Of a stretch of 64,000 nt of DNA, positions 17,188 to 25,272 are shown piece by piece. Below the pieces are notes generated by a model. That model did no database searches. It saw only the letters and a program-made list of their open reading frames with translations, and had not been told where the DNA came from. The stretch is from Pseudonocardia alaniniphila. GTDB lineage: Bacteria; Actinomycetota; Actinomycetes; Mycobacteriales; Pseudonocardiaceae. Location of the stretch: assembly GCF_022524485.1 (NCBI RefSeq), contig NZ_JAKXMK010000016.1, positions 62,001-126,000 of the forward strand, written 5' to 3'. Every line of letters begins with the position of its first letter. The first letter of the stretch is position 1. Position numbers and translations under genes: made by a program.

Positions 17188-17227
17188 TTGAGGTCAGGGG
17201 AACCGGCGTGATCTCGCCGCCGTCGGT

Positions 17228-18085
17228 GTGGTCGTGCCGATTGACCTGCGCTCGCCGTTCCGGGGTTCCGACGCTGTCGCCACCGGGCTCGTCACGGCCA
17301 AGGCGCTGCGCGGGCCCCGTTTCCGTCGCTTGTTCACCGGGATCTTCGTCGCCGCCGACGTCGAGGTGGACCTCGCGCTCCGTTCGCGTGCCGCGCTCCT
17401 TCTGGCCGACGGCCGCGGGGCGCTGGGGGGATGGTCGGCCGCGGAGCTACTGGCCGCATCGTGCGGTCCCGAGGACGCACCCGCCGAGATCGTCGTCGCG
17501 AGGGGTGGTTGTGGTTGTGGCAGCCGACCCGGCCTGAGGGTCCGCCGCGACCGGCTCGCATTCGACGAGATCACGGTTCTACCCGACGGGATCGTGGTCA
17601 CCACGCCGCTGCGCACCGCGTACGACCTGGCGCGACGATCACCCCTGGTCGACGCCGTGGTGGCGGTCGACGCGCTGGCCAACGTCCACGGCTTCGCCCC
17701 TGCTGATCTGGTGCCGTTCGGATCCCGCCACCTCGGGGCTCGCGGCAGCACGCAACTGCCCACGGTGGTGGCGATGGCGGACCCACGCGCGGAGTCGCCC
17801 ATGGAGACGCGCATCCGCTTCGCGATCCGTGCCGCAGGCCTGCCGGCACCGGTGCTGCAGCATCCGGTCGGCCCGTACCGCCTCGACATGGCGTACCCGA
17901 CGATCCGCCTGGCCGTCGAGTACGACGGACGCGACCACCTCACCCCGGAACGCGCCCTGCGCGACCTCGACCGGCAGGCCTATCTCACCCGCTGCGGCTG
18001 GGACGTCCTCCGGTTCCGCGCGGTAGAGGTGATGCTGCGGCCCTGGTCGGTCGCCGCCACGGTCCGCCGAGCCCTCGCGGGCTGA
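17228..18085 (+). CDS. DUF559 domain-containing protein (Vsr-like endonuclease fold)
   Basis: A 285-residue protein of a family common in actinomycetes. The N-terminal half (about 20-130) looks like a winged-helix/AbiEi-like region, and the C-terminal part (about 190-285) is DUF559, related to very-short-patch-repair/restriction endonuclease folds: ESPMETRIRFAIRAAGLP, then LAVEYDGRDHL with the acidic-x-acidic core, then DRQAYLTRCGWDVLRF. Whether it cleaves DNA is not known. It is flanked on both sides by GATC-rich palindromic repeats. GTG start at 17228; an alternative GTG is at 17234. Confidence 0.8.
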   Translation: MVVPIDLRSPFRGSDAVATGLVTAKALRGPRFRRLFTGIFVAADVEVDLALRSRAALLLADGRGALGGWSAAELLAASCGPEDAPAEIVVARGGCGCGSRPGLRVRRDRLAFDEITVLPDGIVVTTPLRTAYDLARRSPLVDAVVAVDALANVHGFAPADLVPFGSRHLGARGSTQLPTVVAMADPRAESPMETRIRFAIRAAGLPAPVLQHPVGPYRLDMAYPTIRLAVEYDGRDHLTPERALRDLDRQAYLTRCGWDVLRFRAVEVMLRPWSVAATVRRALAG

Positions 18086-18113
18086 TCCCGGACCAACACC
18101 GGACGAGACCCCT

Positions 18114-18200
18114 GATCTCGCAACGATCATCCGGCCAAGATCGTCGCGAGATCGGGCTGCGTGCCTTGGGGAGGGCGGAAACCCCGATCTGGGAACGATC
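18114..18200. repeat. GATC-rich palindromic repeat, copy 2
   Basis: Arm A (18114-18128, GATCTCGCAACGATC), loop ATCCGGCCAA, arm B (18139-18153, GATCGTCGCGAGATC): 14 of 15 positions pair. A 32-nt middle with GGAGGGCGGAAACC follows, then a variant arm A (GATCTGGGAACGATC, 18186-18200). Confidence 0.85.
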
Positions 18201-18321
18201 ATGCGCGGGGGTGGTCTGGGGGGCTGGTCCGGGTGGATGGCGGTGCTCGCCGCGCGGGCCCGCGGGGACTTGGATCTGGTGCGGCCTGGTCTGCTGGCGG
18301 GGGAGAGGGGTCGGTGGCGGT

Positions 18322-18454
18322 GATCGCCGCGAGATCTGCCGATCCGCCCTTGCGGGGGCGGGAACCCGGATCTCGGAACGATCATCGGGCCAAGATCGCC
18401 GCGAGATCGGGCTACGCGCCCCCGCGAGGGCGGAACCCGGATCTGGGAACGATC
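18322..18454. repeat. GATC-rich palindromic repeat, copies 3-4
   Basis: Order is B (18322-18336), middle, A (18369-18383), loop, B (18394-18408), middle, variant A (18440-18454). The A-loop-B hairpin core matches copy 2 with changes mainly in the loop and in the three central arm positions. Confidence 0.85.
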
Positions 18455-18489
18455 ATGTGCCGCCGGGCGGCTCCCCCGGCTGGAACCTG

Positions 18490-18540
18490 GATCGCTGTGA
18501 GCGGCCTTGCGGGGGCGGGAACCCTTGTCTCGGGGCGATC
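18490..18540. repeat. GATC-rich palindromic repeat, degenerate copy 5
   Basis: A decayed B arm (GATCGCTGTGAG, from 18490), a well preserved middle (TTGCGGGGGCGGGAACCC) identical to the one at 18350, and a decayed A arm ending CGATC at 18540. Together with copies 2-4 this fills the 463-bp gap between two convergent genes; nothing else is seen there. Confidence 0.6.
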
Positions 18541-18548
18541 GGGCGGGG

Positions 18549-19274
18549 TCAGCGGGGGAGGGGGGTTGCTGCTGCCATGGCGAATTCGAGGTGGTCGGCG
18601 GTCAAGGTTGTGATCGGGCGGCGGGGGAGGCCGATGGCTCGCAGTTCGTCGGCCATGGGGTTGCCTGTGCCCAGGGTGACCTCGGCGCCGCGGAGGCCGA
18701 GGCGGATTCCGTTGACCCGGCCGCGGAGCTTGCTGGCCAGCACCGTGTCGTCGCACGGGGCGAGTGCGGTGAGCGTGCCGGGCAGGGTCAGTGGGACCCG
18801 CCACGGGAGGGTGCGGAGCGCGGCGGTGAGCACGAGTGCCCCGGAGGTCTCCGTGAGGCGGCAGGTGGCGGTGCGGCCGGTGAGGTTCAGCTCCGCGCGG
18901 GCCAGCCATTTCGGCAATCCCCACAGCGCCCGGCCCGCTTCCAGCGTGAACGACTCGGTGACCGCCATCTGCCGGATGTAGGGGCCGACGCAGCGGCGGT
19001 GGCGGGCCAGCAGGGCGACGGCGACCTCGTGGTAGCTGTCGAGGTCACCGGCCCGGTAGGTGATGAACCCCAGAACCAGCGGCGTGCGCCCGGCCATCGA
19101 CACCAGAGAGAGCCCGGTGTCCTCGACGAGCCTGCTGGCCGCGGAGGTGCGGACGAGGTAGGTCGCCAGCGCCGCGGAGGCGTCGGTGATCCGTACCGGG
19201 AGGGTGAGCCTGCGGCCCTGGACCTCCCAACTGCCGTCGTCGAGGAGAGTCGCCACGACCGCAGTGTGACGCAC
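18549..19274 (-). CDS. Acetoacetate decarboxylase family protein
   Basis: A 241-residue protein of the acetoacetate decarboxylase-like fold. Recognisable features are YHEVAVALL, the segment LEAGRALWGLPKWLA containing a Lys at the place of the Schiff-base lysine, and a C-terminal strand set. Many family members decarboxylate or cyclise beta-keto compounds other than acetoacetate; substrate not assignable. Convergent with the DUF559 gene. Confidence 0.8.
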   Translation of the reverse strand: MRHTAVVATLLDDGSWEVQGRRLTLPVRITDASAALATYLVRTSAASRLVEDTGLSLVSMAGRTPLVLGFITYRAGDLDSYHEVAVALLARHRRCVGPYIRQMAVTESFTLEAGRALWGLPKWLARAELNLTGRTATCRLTETSGALVLTAALRTLPWRVPLTLPGTLTALAPCDDTVLASKLRGRVNGIRLGLRGAEVTLGTGNPMADELRAIGLPRRPITTLTADHLEFAMAAATPLPR

Positions 19275-19510
19275 GGCGCAAGGTCGGCGGGCACGTGGAT
19301 GTCGGACATTTCATCGCCATAGCGCGTCGGCTCTCGCGGCGTGGGACGAAGTGGCATGCGGGGAGCCGGATGTGCTCAGATGTCGCTGTGTCGCCAGCTG
19401 CCGTCCTCGGAGAGATCTGGGGTACTCGGCGCGCCGACAGCTTCGACCAGTGCTGTTGCCCGAGCTGAGGTCCGTCCCCGCTCGTCCGCTTCCGCCACTG
19501 GAGTACGTCC

Positions 19511-19999
19511 GTGCTGCTGCACGCCCCCACGCCGCTCGTCCTTGCCGATCTCACCGCGCTGACCAGTGAGGTCGCCGCCGAGGTGGATGCCGGCCTGCAT
19601 CCCGTCACGATCGATCCCGAACGCCGCTGGTACCGGCTCCTGCGCAGCGACAGCTATGTCGATGTGTGGCTGATCAGCTGGGCCACGGAGCAGACGGCCG
19701 AGCTGCACGACCATGCCGGCTCGCTCGGTGCGCTCACCGTGGTGTCCGGCAGTCTCGTTGAACAGCGCTGGGCGAGGGACGGCCTGCGCCCCCGCCGGTT
19801 GCGGGCCGGGCGCAGCGTCGGTTTCCCGCTCGGGCACGTGCACGACGTGGGGAACCCGGCAGTGGAGCCCGCCGTGAGCGTGCATGCCTATTCGCCCCCG
19901 CTCACCGCCATGTCGTACTACGCCGTGGAGCCGGACCACCGGCTGCGGCGCACCCGCAGCGTCCTCGTGGAGTCGGGGTCATCGGAGGGAGTCGGATGA
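19511..19999 (+). CDS. Cysteine dioxygenase family protein
   Basis: Cupin-fold, non-heme iron thiol dioxygenase of 162 residues. Iron-binding His residues are seen in ELHDHAGS (H-x-H) and in GHVHDVGN, and the ending HAYSPPLTAMSYY is typical of bacterial cysteine dioxygenases. It oxidises cysteine (or a related thiol) to the sulfinate. GTG start. The rhodanese gene overlaps its stop codon (ATGA), forming a sulfur-metabolism pair. Confidence 0.9.
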   Translation: MLLHAPTPLVLADLTALTSEVAAEVDAGLHPVTIDPERRWYRLLRSDSYVDVWLISWATEQTAELHDHAGSLGALTVVSGSLVEQRWARDGLRPRRLRAGRSVGFPLGHVHDVGNPAVEPAVSVHAYSPPLTAMSYYAVEPDHRLRRTRSVLVESGSSEGVG

Positions 20000-20406
20000 G
20001 CGAGCTTGCGAGCGGAACGTCGAGGCAGCAGCGCACCGTGCACGACCTGCTGGCCGACGCACGGGCGCGGCTGGACCGTCCCGACCCGCATCGCGCGGCG
20101 GCGATGGTGGGGCAGGGGGCGATTCTCGTCGATACCCGCCCGGGCTGGCAGCGCGAGCAGGAGGGCGAGCTGCCCGGAGCCCTGGTGATCGAGCGCAACC
20201 ATCTCGAGTGGCGTCTCGACCCGGCCTCGGACGCGCGGATCCCGGAGGCCACCGACCACGACGTGGCCTGGATAGTCGTCTGCTCGGAGGGCTACAGCTC
20301 GAGTCTTGCCGCGGCGTCGTTGCAGGACATCGGGCTGCGCAACGCGACGGATCTCGATGGTGGCTACCAGGCTTGGAAGAAGGCGTTCGGCACCGCCGTC
20401 ACGTGA
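19996..20406 (+). CDS. Rhodanese-like sulfurtransferase
   Basis: A 136-residue single rhodanese domain. The active-site loop is CSEGYSS with Cys96, and ILVDTRPGWQREQEGELPGA gives the CH2A-like motif. It probably handles sulfane sulfur released in cysteine breakdown, because it is translationally coupled to the cysteine dioxygenase gene by a 4-bp overlap. Confidence 0.9.
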   Translation: MSELASGTSRQQRTVHDLLADARARLDRPDPHRAAAMVGQGAILVDTRPGWQREQEGELPGALVIERNHLEWRLDPASDARIPEATDHDVAWIVVCSEGYSSSLAAASLQDIGLRNATDLDGGYQAWKKAFGTAVT

Positions 20407-20620
20407 GGCGGATGGACTCGACGTCGGCAGCGGCATCCCGAACCAGGCCTTGACCGCACGCCGCCTCGTGGCCCGCGCCGTGACTGCCCCGCACGACCCT
20501 GAGGTCGGCATCGTGCCGTTGCCGATCCCGCGCGCCGTCGAGCACCCAGCGGTCGCCGTCCCGGCGTGAGGCGAGCGTGAACGCGCCGGTCCGGTCCTGC
20601 GCGCGGCCGGGATCCGTAGT
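20404..20620 (-). pseudogene. Probable remnant of an acyl-CoA dehydrogenase gene
   Basis: The minus strand here reads TGAFTLASRRDGDRWVLDGA in one frame, RIGNGT in a second and ADLRVV back in the first, in the order and spacing of the middle domain of acyl-CoA dehydrogenases (DGWVLDGxKxWIGNGTxADLxVV). At least two frameshifts separate the pieces and neither end of the gene is present. No other feature is seen in the gap 20407-20775 apart from the presumed promoter of the beta-helix gene. Confidence 0.4.
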
Positions 20621-20775
20621 CCCCCGGTGGGGTTGAACCGGGGTTTCGATCGAATGACTGCACCGGGCGCGAAAGATCAAGTGCGTAAGGTCCGTTATGG
20701 CCTGATCGTCCTGATCTGATCGATCGTCGGGCGTGCACTGTCTGCGCGCCCCTGAACCACGAAAGACGGTCCTCG

Positions 20776-21849
20776 ATGCGTGCTCGTCGATTGCTGGCTG
20801 TGGCAGTGGTGGTGGGCGGCGTACTGGTGAGCCTGTCCGCGACCGCATTCGCACAGACTCTTGTGCCGTGCAGCGGGCCCGCGTTGCAAAGTGCGGTCGC
20901 GGCCACCAATACAGCCGGCGGTGGCACGCTGAACCTCACTCCCGCATGCACCTACACGCTCACCGCGCCCGACAACGCCGACAACGGTCTGGCCGTCATC
21001 ACCACGCCGATTCGCATCAACGGCAACCGAGCGACGATCACCCGCTCCTCGGCTACAGATTTCCGATTTTTTCAGGTCACCGGGCCGGGCAACCTCACCC
21101 TGGACGCGCTGACACTGACCAACGGTCGCGCCGACAACGGCGGCGGGATACGCGTCGGCGTCGACGGCAGGCTGACCCTCTCCGCCAGCACTGTCACCGG
21201 CAACACCGCCACCCTCGGGGCCGGGGGTGGGATCTACAGTTTCGACGGCACTGTGGCGGTCAACAACAGCACCCTCAGCAACAACACCGCCACTCAAGGC
21301 GGTGGCTTCTTCAACATCTTGGCCGATGCCACATTCAACGGCAGTGCCGTGATCGACAATCATGTGATCGGTGAGGCCGTGGGCGGCGGCATCAACAACG
21401 CCGTGGGGTCGGTCATCGTGAACAACACGCGCATTGCCGACAACGATGCGACGTTCTCGGGAGGGGCCGGCGAGCAAAGCCTCGGTGCTGGTCTGGTGAA
21501 TGGTGGCACCCTCACACTCACCGGCAGCCCGATCATCAACAACATCGCCAACGGTCCGGACGCGCAAGGCGGCGGCGTGTGGAATATCGACACGCTGAAC
21601 ATCACCAACAGCCCGATCATCGGCAATGCTGTGATCGGAACGAATGCCCGCGGCGGCGGCATCTACAACGGGTTCGGCACCGCCACTCTGCAAGGTGTCT
21701 CGGTGGTCACCAACCGAGCGGTCGGAAGCGGCGCCACCGGCGGCGGCATCTTCCGGGCCGACGGCACGGTCGCGCTGAGCGCCACCTCCGTGGCCGGCAA
21801 CCAGCCGAACAACTGCGGCACCACCAGCACGGTGCCCGGCTGTTCCTAG
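20776..21849 (+). CDS. Secreted right-handed parallel beta-helix repeat protein
   Basis: Exported 357-residue protein. The signal peptide (1-26) ends at TAFAQ. The mature part is a solenoid of about a dozen coils rich in GGGI, NNS and NNT ladders (GGGIYSFDGTVAVNNSTLSN and similar), as in polymorphic outer-membrane-protein-like and pectate-lyase-like beta helices. No catalytic residues are recognised. Base composition is less GC-rich at wobble positions than its neighbours (many AAT, ATC, ACA codons), which hints at transfer or repeat constraints. Likely surface or adhesive protein. Confidence 0.82.
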   Translation: MRARRLLAVAVVVGGVLVSLSATAFAQTLVPCSGPALQSAVAATNTAGGGTLNLTPACTYTLTAPDNADNGLAVITTPIRINGNRATITRSSATDFRFFQVTGPGNLTLDALTLTNGRADNGGGIRVGVDGRLTLSASTVTGNTATLGAGGGIYSFDGTVAVNNSTLSNNTATQGGGFFNILADATFNGSAVIDNHVIGEAVGGGINNAVGSVIVNNTRIADNDATFSGGAGEQSLGAGLVNGGTLTLTGSPIINNIANGPDAQGGGVWNIDTLNITNSPIIGNAVIGTNARGGGIYNGFGTATLQGVSVVTNRAVGSGATGGGIFRADGTVALSATSVAGNQPNNCGTTSTVPGCS

Positions 21850-21913
21850 GGCAAGGCGCCTTCGGGGGGCCGACGGGCGCCAGCCGGCCGGTCGGCGTTG
21901 GTATGGCGGGTGA

Positions 21914-22360
21914 TCAGAGGCGCGGCAGTCCGTGCAGGGCGTCGACCAGTGGCGCGAGCTCGGGGACGGCGCGCGCGGCGTCCAGGCTCTCCTTCAGCGT
22001 CCTGTCGTGTACCGGTCGTGCCTGCTCCAGCAGCTTCTTGCCTTCTTCGGTGAGCGTGCTGTAGATCCCGCGCCGGTCGTCCTCGCAGAGGAAGCGGCTG
22101 AGCAGCCGGCGGTTCTCCAGTCGGGTGACGAGCCGGGTGGTGGCGCTGTGCGAGAGCGCGGCCGCGCGGGCGAGTTGCTGCATGCGCATGTGCCAGCCGT
22201 CCTGGCGGTCGAGCGTGTCGAGCACCGTGTACTCGACGACGGACAGATCGAACCCGGCTTGCAGCGCCTTCTCCAGCGCCTCTTCGAGCCGTCCGTGCAG
22301 CGCGGCCAGCGTGCGCCAGCCCTGGGCCCGCACCTCGACCGCATCGTCTGCGATGGCCAC
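21914..22360 (-). CDS. MarR-family transcriptional regulator
   Basis: A 148-residue winged-helix regulator: QQLARAAALSHSATTRLVTRLENRRLL is the recognition region in outline, and DDRRGIYSTLTEEGKKLLEQA the wing. Start GTG 22360 has AGGAGG 6 nt upstream; an upstream TTG at 22420 lies inside the operator region and is unlikely. Divergent from the MFS efflux gene, which it probably represses, with a palindrome between them. Confidence 0.9.
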   Translation of the reverse strand: MAIADDAVEVRAQGWRTLAALHGRLEEALEKALQAGFDLSVVEYTVLDTLDRQDGWHMRMQQLARAAALSHSATTRLVTRLENRRLLSRFLCEDDRRGIYSTLTEEGKKLLEQARPVHDRTLKESLDAARAVPELAPLVDALHGLPRL

Positions 22361-22416
22361 CCGGCACCTCCTCTGTGGGCCACAGCATACGTGCTTGGCG
22401 CTTTTAGGCGGCGTGT

Positions 22417-22427
22417 GCAACTGTTGC
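22417..22427. promoter_or_regulatory. Candidate MarR operator
   Basis: GCAAC-T-GTTGC is a perfect 11-bp palindrome in the 102-bp region between the MarR and MFS genes. A second half-like GTGCAAC lies at 22434-22440, giving a direct repeat of the GTGCAAC element. Confidence 0.5.
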
Positions 22428-22462
22428 TAACGCGTGCAACCCGCGTCTGCATAAGGAGCGTC

Positions 22463-23632
22463 ATGCCACTCGCCCTCCTGGCCCTGGCGATCAGCGCATT
22501 CGCCATCGGTACCACCGAGTTCGTGATCACCGGCCTGCTGCCGGACATCGCCACCGGCTTCGCGGTCGACATCCCCACGGCGGGGCTGCTGGTCTCGGGC
22601 TACGCACTCGGCGTCGTGGTCGGCGCGCCGCTGCTCACGGCGGCCGCGACGAAGCTGCGCCGAAAACCCGTCCTGCTCGGGTTGATGGGGCTGTTCATCG
22701 TGGGCAACGTCGGTTCGGCGCTCGCCGGTAGCTACACGGAGATGATGGCCGGACGGGTCGTCGCGGCTCTGTGTCACGGCGCGTTCTTCGGGGTGGGCTC
22801 GGTGGTGGCGGCGGGGCTCGTGGCGCCGCAGCGCCGGGCCGCCGCGATCGCGATGATGTTCACCGGGCTCACCGTGGCCAACGTGCTCGGCGTCCCGCTG
22901 GGGACGGTGGTCGGTCAGGCGTTCGGCTGGCGTGCCACGTTCTGGGTGGTCGCCGCCCTCGGTGTGGTGGGTGCCCTCGGCATCCTCGCCCTGGTGCCCG
23001 ATCAGCCCGCCGACCCTGCGTCCAACCTGCGCGTCGAACTGGCCGCGTTCCGCCGTCCTCAGGTGTGGTTGGCGCTGGGGATGACCGCGCTCGGTTTCGG
23101 CGGGGTGTTCGCCTCGTTCACCTATGTCGCGCCGATCATGACCGAGGTCGCAGGATTCCCGGCCGGCGCACTCACCTGGCTCCTGCTCGTCTTCGGTGCG
23201 GGACTCGTGGTCGGGAACCTCGCAGGCGCGCGGGCGGCCGACCGTGCGCTCATGCCGACGCTGGTCGTGCTCCTCGCCGTGCTCGCGGCGGTGCTCGCGA
23301 TCTTCGCCGTGACTGCGGCATCGCCGATCCCGGCCGTCGCGACGCTCGCGGCGGTGGGCTTCGTCGGGTTCGCCACCGTGCCCGGCCTGCAGACACGCGT
23401 GATGGAGGCCGCGGGGAGCGCGGGCACGCTCGCGTCCGCCGCCAACATCGCCGCGTTCAACCTCGGCAACGCCGCTGGTGCGTGGCTCGGTGGCGTCGCC
23501 ATCGCCGCAGGCTTCGGCCTCACCTCGCCGGACATAGTCGGCGCGATCATGGCTGCCGCCGGGCTCGCTGTCGCTCTGGTCGCCGTGGGGCTCGACCGCC
23601 GCCACAACGCTGCCCCGGGGATGCCGGCATGA
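22463..23632 (+). CDS. MFS transporter, Cmx/AraJ-type drug efflux
   Basis: Twelve-helix transporter of 389 residues. The N-terminal signature FAIGTTEFVITGLLPDIA is typical of the DHA1 sugar efflux/Cmx-CmrA chloramphenicol exporter group; RRKPVLL marks the loop between helices 2 and 3. AAGGAG at 22453-22458 precedes the ATG. The next gene overlaps its stop by ATGA. Control by the divergent MarR regulator suggests induction by a toxic or aromatic compound. Confidence 0.9.
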   Translation: MPLALLALAISAFAIGTTEFVITGLLPDIATGFAVDIPTAGLLVSGYALGVVVGAPLLTAAATKLRRKPVLLGLMGLFIVGNVGSALAGSYTEMMAGRVVAALCHGAFFGVGSVVAAGLVAPQRRAAAIAMMFTGLTVANVLGVPLGTVVGQAFGWRATFWVVAALGVVGALGILALVPDQPADPASNLRVELAAFRRPQVWLALGMTALGFGGVFASFTYVAPIMTEVAGFPAGALTWLLLVFGAGLVVGNLAGARAADRALMPTLVVLLAVLAAVLAIFAVTAASPIPAVATLAAVGFVGFATVPGLQTRVMEAAGSAGTLASAANIAAFNLGNAAGAWLGGVAIAAGFGLTSPDIVGAIMAAAGLAVALVAVGLDRRHNAAPGMPA

Positions 23633-24681
23633 CCAACACCGCACTGGTCGTCGGCGCCCGCGGCGTCATCGGTGGCACTCTCGCCGACCATCTCGCCGGC
23701 CTCCCCGACTGGGACGTGGTCGGGCTCTCGCGGCGCGGCGGCCCGCCGGACGGCGGGGTCCGGCACGTCGCCGCCGACCTGTTCGATCCCTCTGGCCTGC
23801 GGGAGGCGCTGCGCGCGCACCCGGAGGTGACGCACCTCTTCTATGCGGCCTACCAGGACCGTCCGACGTGGTCCGCGCTCGTCGAGCCCAACGTCACGAT
23901 GCTGCGCAACGTGCTCGACGCGGTGGCCGTGACGGCTCCCGGCCTGCAGCACGTGAGCCTGATGCAGGGATACAAGGTCTATGGCGCCCACCTCGGACCG
24001 TTCGCCACCCCGGCACGGGAGAACGACCCGCCGCACATGCCGCCGGAGTTCAACGTCGACCAGCAGCAGCTCGTCGAGGCGCGGGCGGTGGAGGCGGGCT
24101 GGACGTGGTCGGCGATCCGGCCGTCGGTCGTCGCGGGGTTCGGACTCGGCAACCCGATGAACCTCGCGGTCGTGCTGGCCGTCTACGCCTCGATCAGCAA
24201 GGAGCTGGGCATCCCGTTGCGGTTCCCCGGCCGTCCCGGTGCGTACGACGCGCTGCTGGAGCTCACCGACGCCGGGCTGCTCGCCGAGGCGACGGTGTGG
24301 GCGGCCACCGACCCGCGGTGCGCGAACGAGGCGTTCAACATCGCCAACGGCGACCTGTTCCGCTGGAACCGGATGTGGCCGGTGATCGCCGACGCGTTCG
24401 GGCTGGAGGTCGCGCCGCCGCTGCCGATGTCGCTCGCGGACGTGATGGCCGACAAGGAGCCGGTGTGGGACGCGATGGTGGCGCGGCACGCACTCGCGCC
24501 CACCCCGTACAGCGACGTGTCGTCGTGGGCGTTCGGCGACTTCGTCCTCTCCTGGGATTACGACATGTTCGCCGACACGTCGAAGTCGCGACGGTTCGGC
24601 TTCCACTCCTATGTGGACACGGAGGCGATGCTGCTGCGGCTCTTCGACGATCTGCGCAGGCGTCGGATCATCCCGGGCTGA
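23629..24681 (+). CDS. PRISE-type NAD(P)-dependent reductase (progesterone 5-beta-reductase-like SDR)
   Basis: A 350-residue extended-SDR reductase. The N-terminal nucleotide motif GARGVIGGTLA, the LMQGYKVYG segment with the catalytic-type Lys, WSAIRPSVVAGFG and the FNIANGDLFRWNRMWPVIA region match the progesterone 5-beta-reductase/iridoid synthase-like (PRISE) family, which reduces activated C=C bonds. The family's catalytic Tyr normally sits in a FYYxxED segment; here the aligned part reads EFNVDQQQL, so the Tyr may be absent. Translationally coupled to the MFS gene. Confidence 0.8.
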   Translation: MTNTALVVGARGVIGGTLADHLAGLPDWDVVGLSRRGGPPDGGVRHVAADLFDPSGLREALRAHPEVTHLFYAAYQDRPTWSALVEPNVTMLRNVLDAVAVTAPGLQHVSLMQGYKVYGAHLGPFATPARENDPPHMPPEFNVDQQQLVEARAVEAGWTWSAIRPSVVAGFGLGNPMNLAVVLAVYASISKELGIPLRFPGRPGAYDALLELTDAGLLAEATVWAATDPRCANEAFNIANGDLFRWNRMWPVIADAFGLEVAPPLPMSLADVMADKEPVWDAMVARHALAPTPYSDVSSWAFGDFVLSWDYDMFADTSKSRRFGFHSYVDTEAMLLRLFDDLRRRRIIPG

Positions 24682-24728
24682 AGGCCCGTACGACATGCTG
24701 TGGCCCGACGGCGAACGGGAGGAACGAC

Positions 24729-25205
24729 GTGGACGAGGTCGAGGAAGTCCGATCCGGCAGCAGCCGCGCGGTGGCGGGGAGTGTGGGAACGGACGGCAGC
24801 GTGGCCGTGGCCGGGAGTGTGGGAACGGCCGGGAGCGTGGCGGTCGCCGGCAGCGTCACCACATCCGGCAGCCGCGCGGTGGTCGGGAGCGTCGCGACGG
24901 GCGGCAGCGTGGCGGTGGCGGGGAGCGTGGCGACGGCGGGCAGCGTGGCGGTCGCCGGCAGCGTCGCCACATCGGGTAGCGCAGGTGTGGCCGGCAGCGT
25001 GGCGACGGCCGGGAGCGCCGGGATCGTCGGCAGCGTGCTGACGATCCTGAGCATCGGACTGCTCTCCTGCATCGCGTGCCTGGGCTGTGTCGGCTGCCGC
25101 CGCTGCGTTGGCTGCATCGGCTGTGTCGACTGCGAAGGCTGCGTTGGCTGCATCGGCTGTGTGGGGCTGCGAGGCGCGGTGGGCAAGGTGGGTGTCGGAG
25201 CCTGA
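24729..25205 (+). CDS. Hexapeptide-repeat and cysteine-ladder protein, function unknown
   Basis: A 158-residue protein of a kind I cannot assign. Residues 17-106 are 15 hexapeptide units with Gly-Ser at exactly every sixth position (AGSVAT, AGSVAV and variants), suggesting a beta-solenoid. A short hydrophobic stretch (about 103-119) leads into a ladder of 11 cysteines at every third position from Cys114 to Cys144 (pattern C-x-x-C, mostly CVGC/CIGC). The C-terminus is LRGAVGKVGVGA. The GTG start at 24729 has GGGAGGA at 24717-24723, which supports a real gene. No signal peptide. It lies 47 bp after the PRISE gene. Metal binding or covalent cross-linking through the cysteines is speculation. Confidence 0.7.
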   Translation: MDEVEEVRSGSSRAVAGSVGTDGSVAVAGSVGTAGSVAVAGSVTTSGSRAVVGSVATGGSVAVAGSVATAGSVAVAGSVATSGSAGVAGSVATAGSAGIVGSVLTILSIGLLSCIACLGCVGCRRCVGCIGCVDCEGCVGCIGCVGLRGAVGKVGVGA

Positions 25206-25272
25206 CCCCGAGGCCGGGCCGGATGCGGGCGGGCTCCCACGCCGGTGCCGGTGTTCTTGTGGGAGCCCTTCC

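Noticed and set aside
17126..18540. CRISPR array
   Set aside because: Repeats are palindromic, unevenly spaced, of variable sequence, and without unique spacers of constant length or cas genes.
24729..25205. Antisense frame (Pro/Ala/Thr-rich) opposite the hexapeptide gene as the real gene
   Set aside because: It is the mirror of the repeat and has no ribosome site, whereas the plus frame has a clear one and a non-random cysteine spacing.
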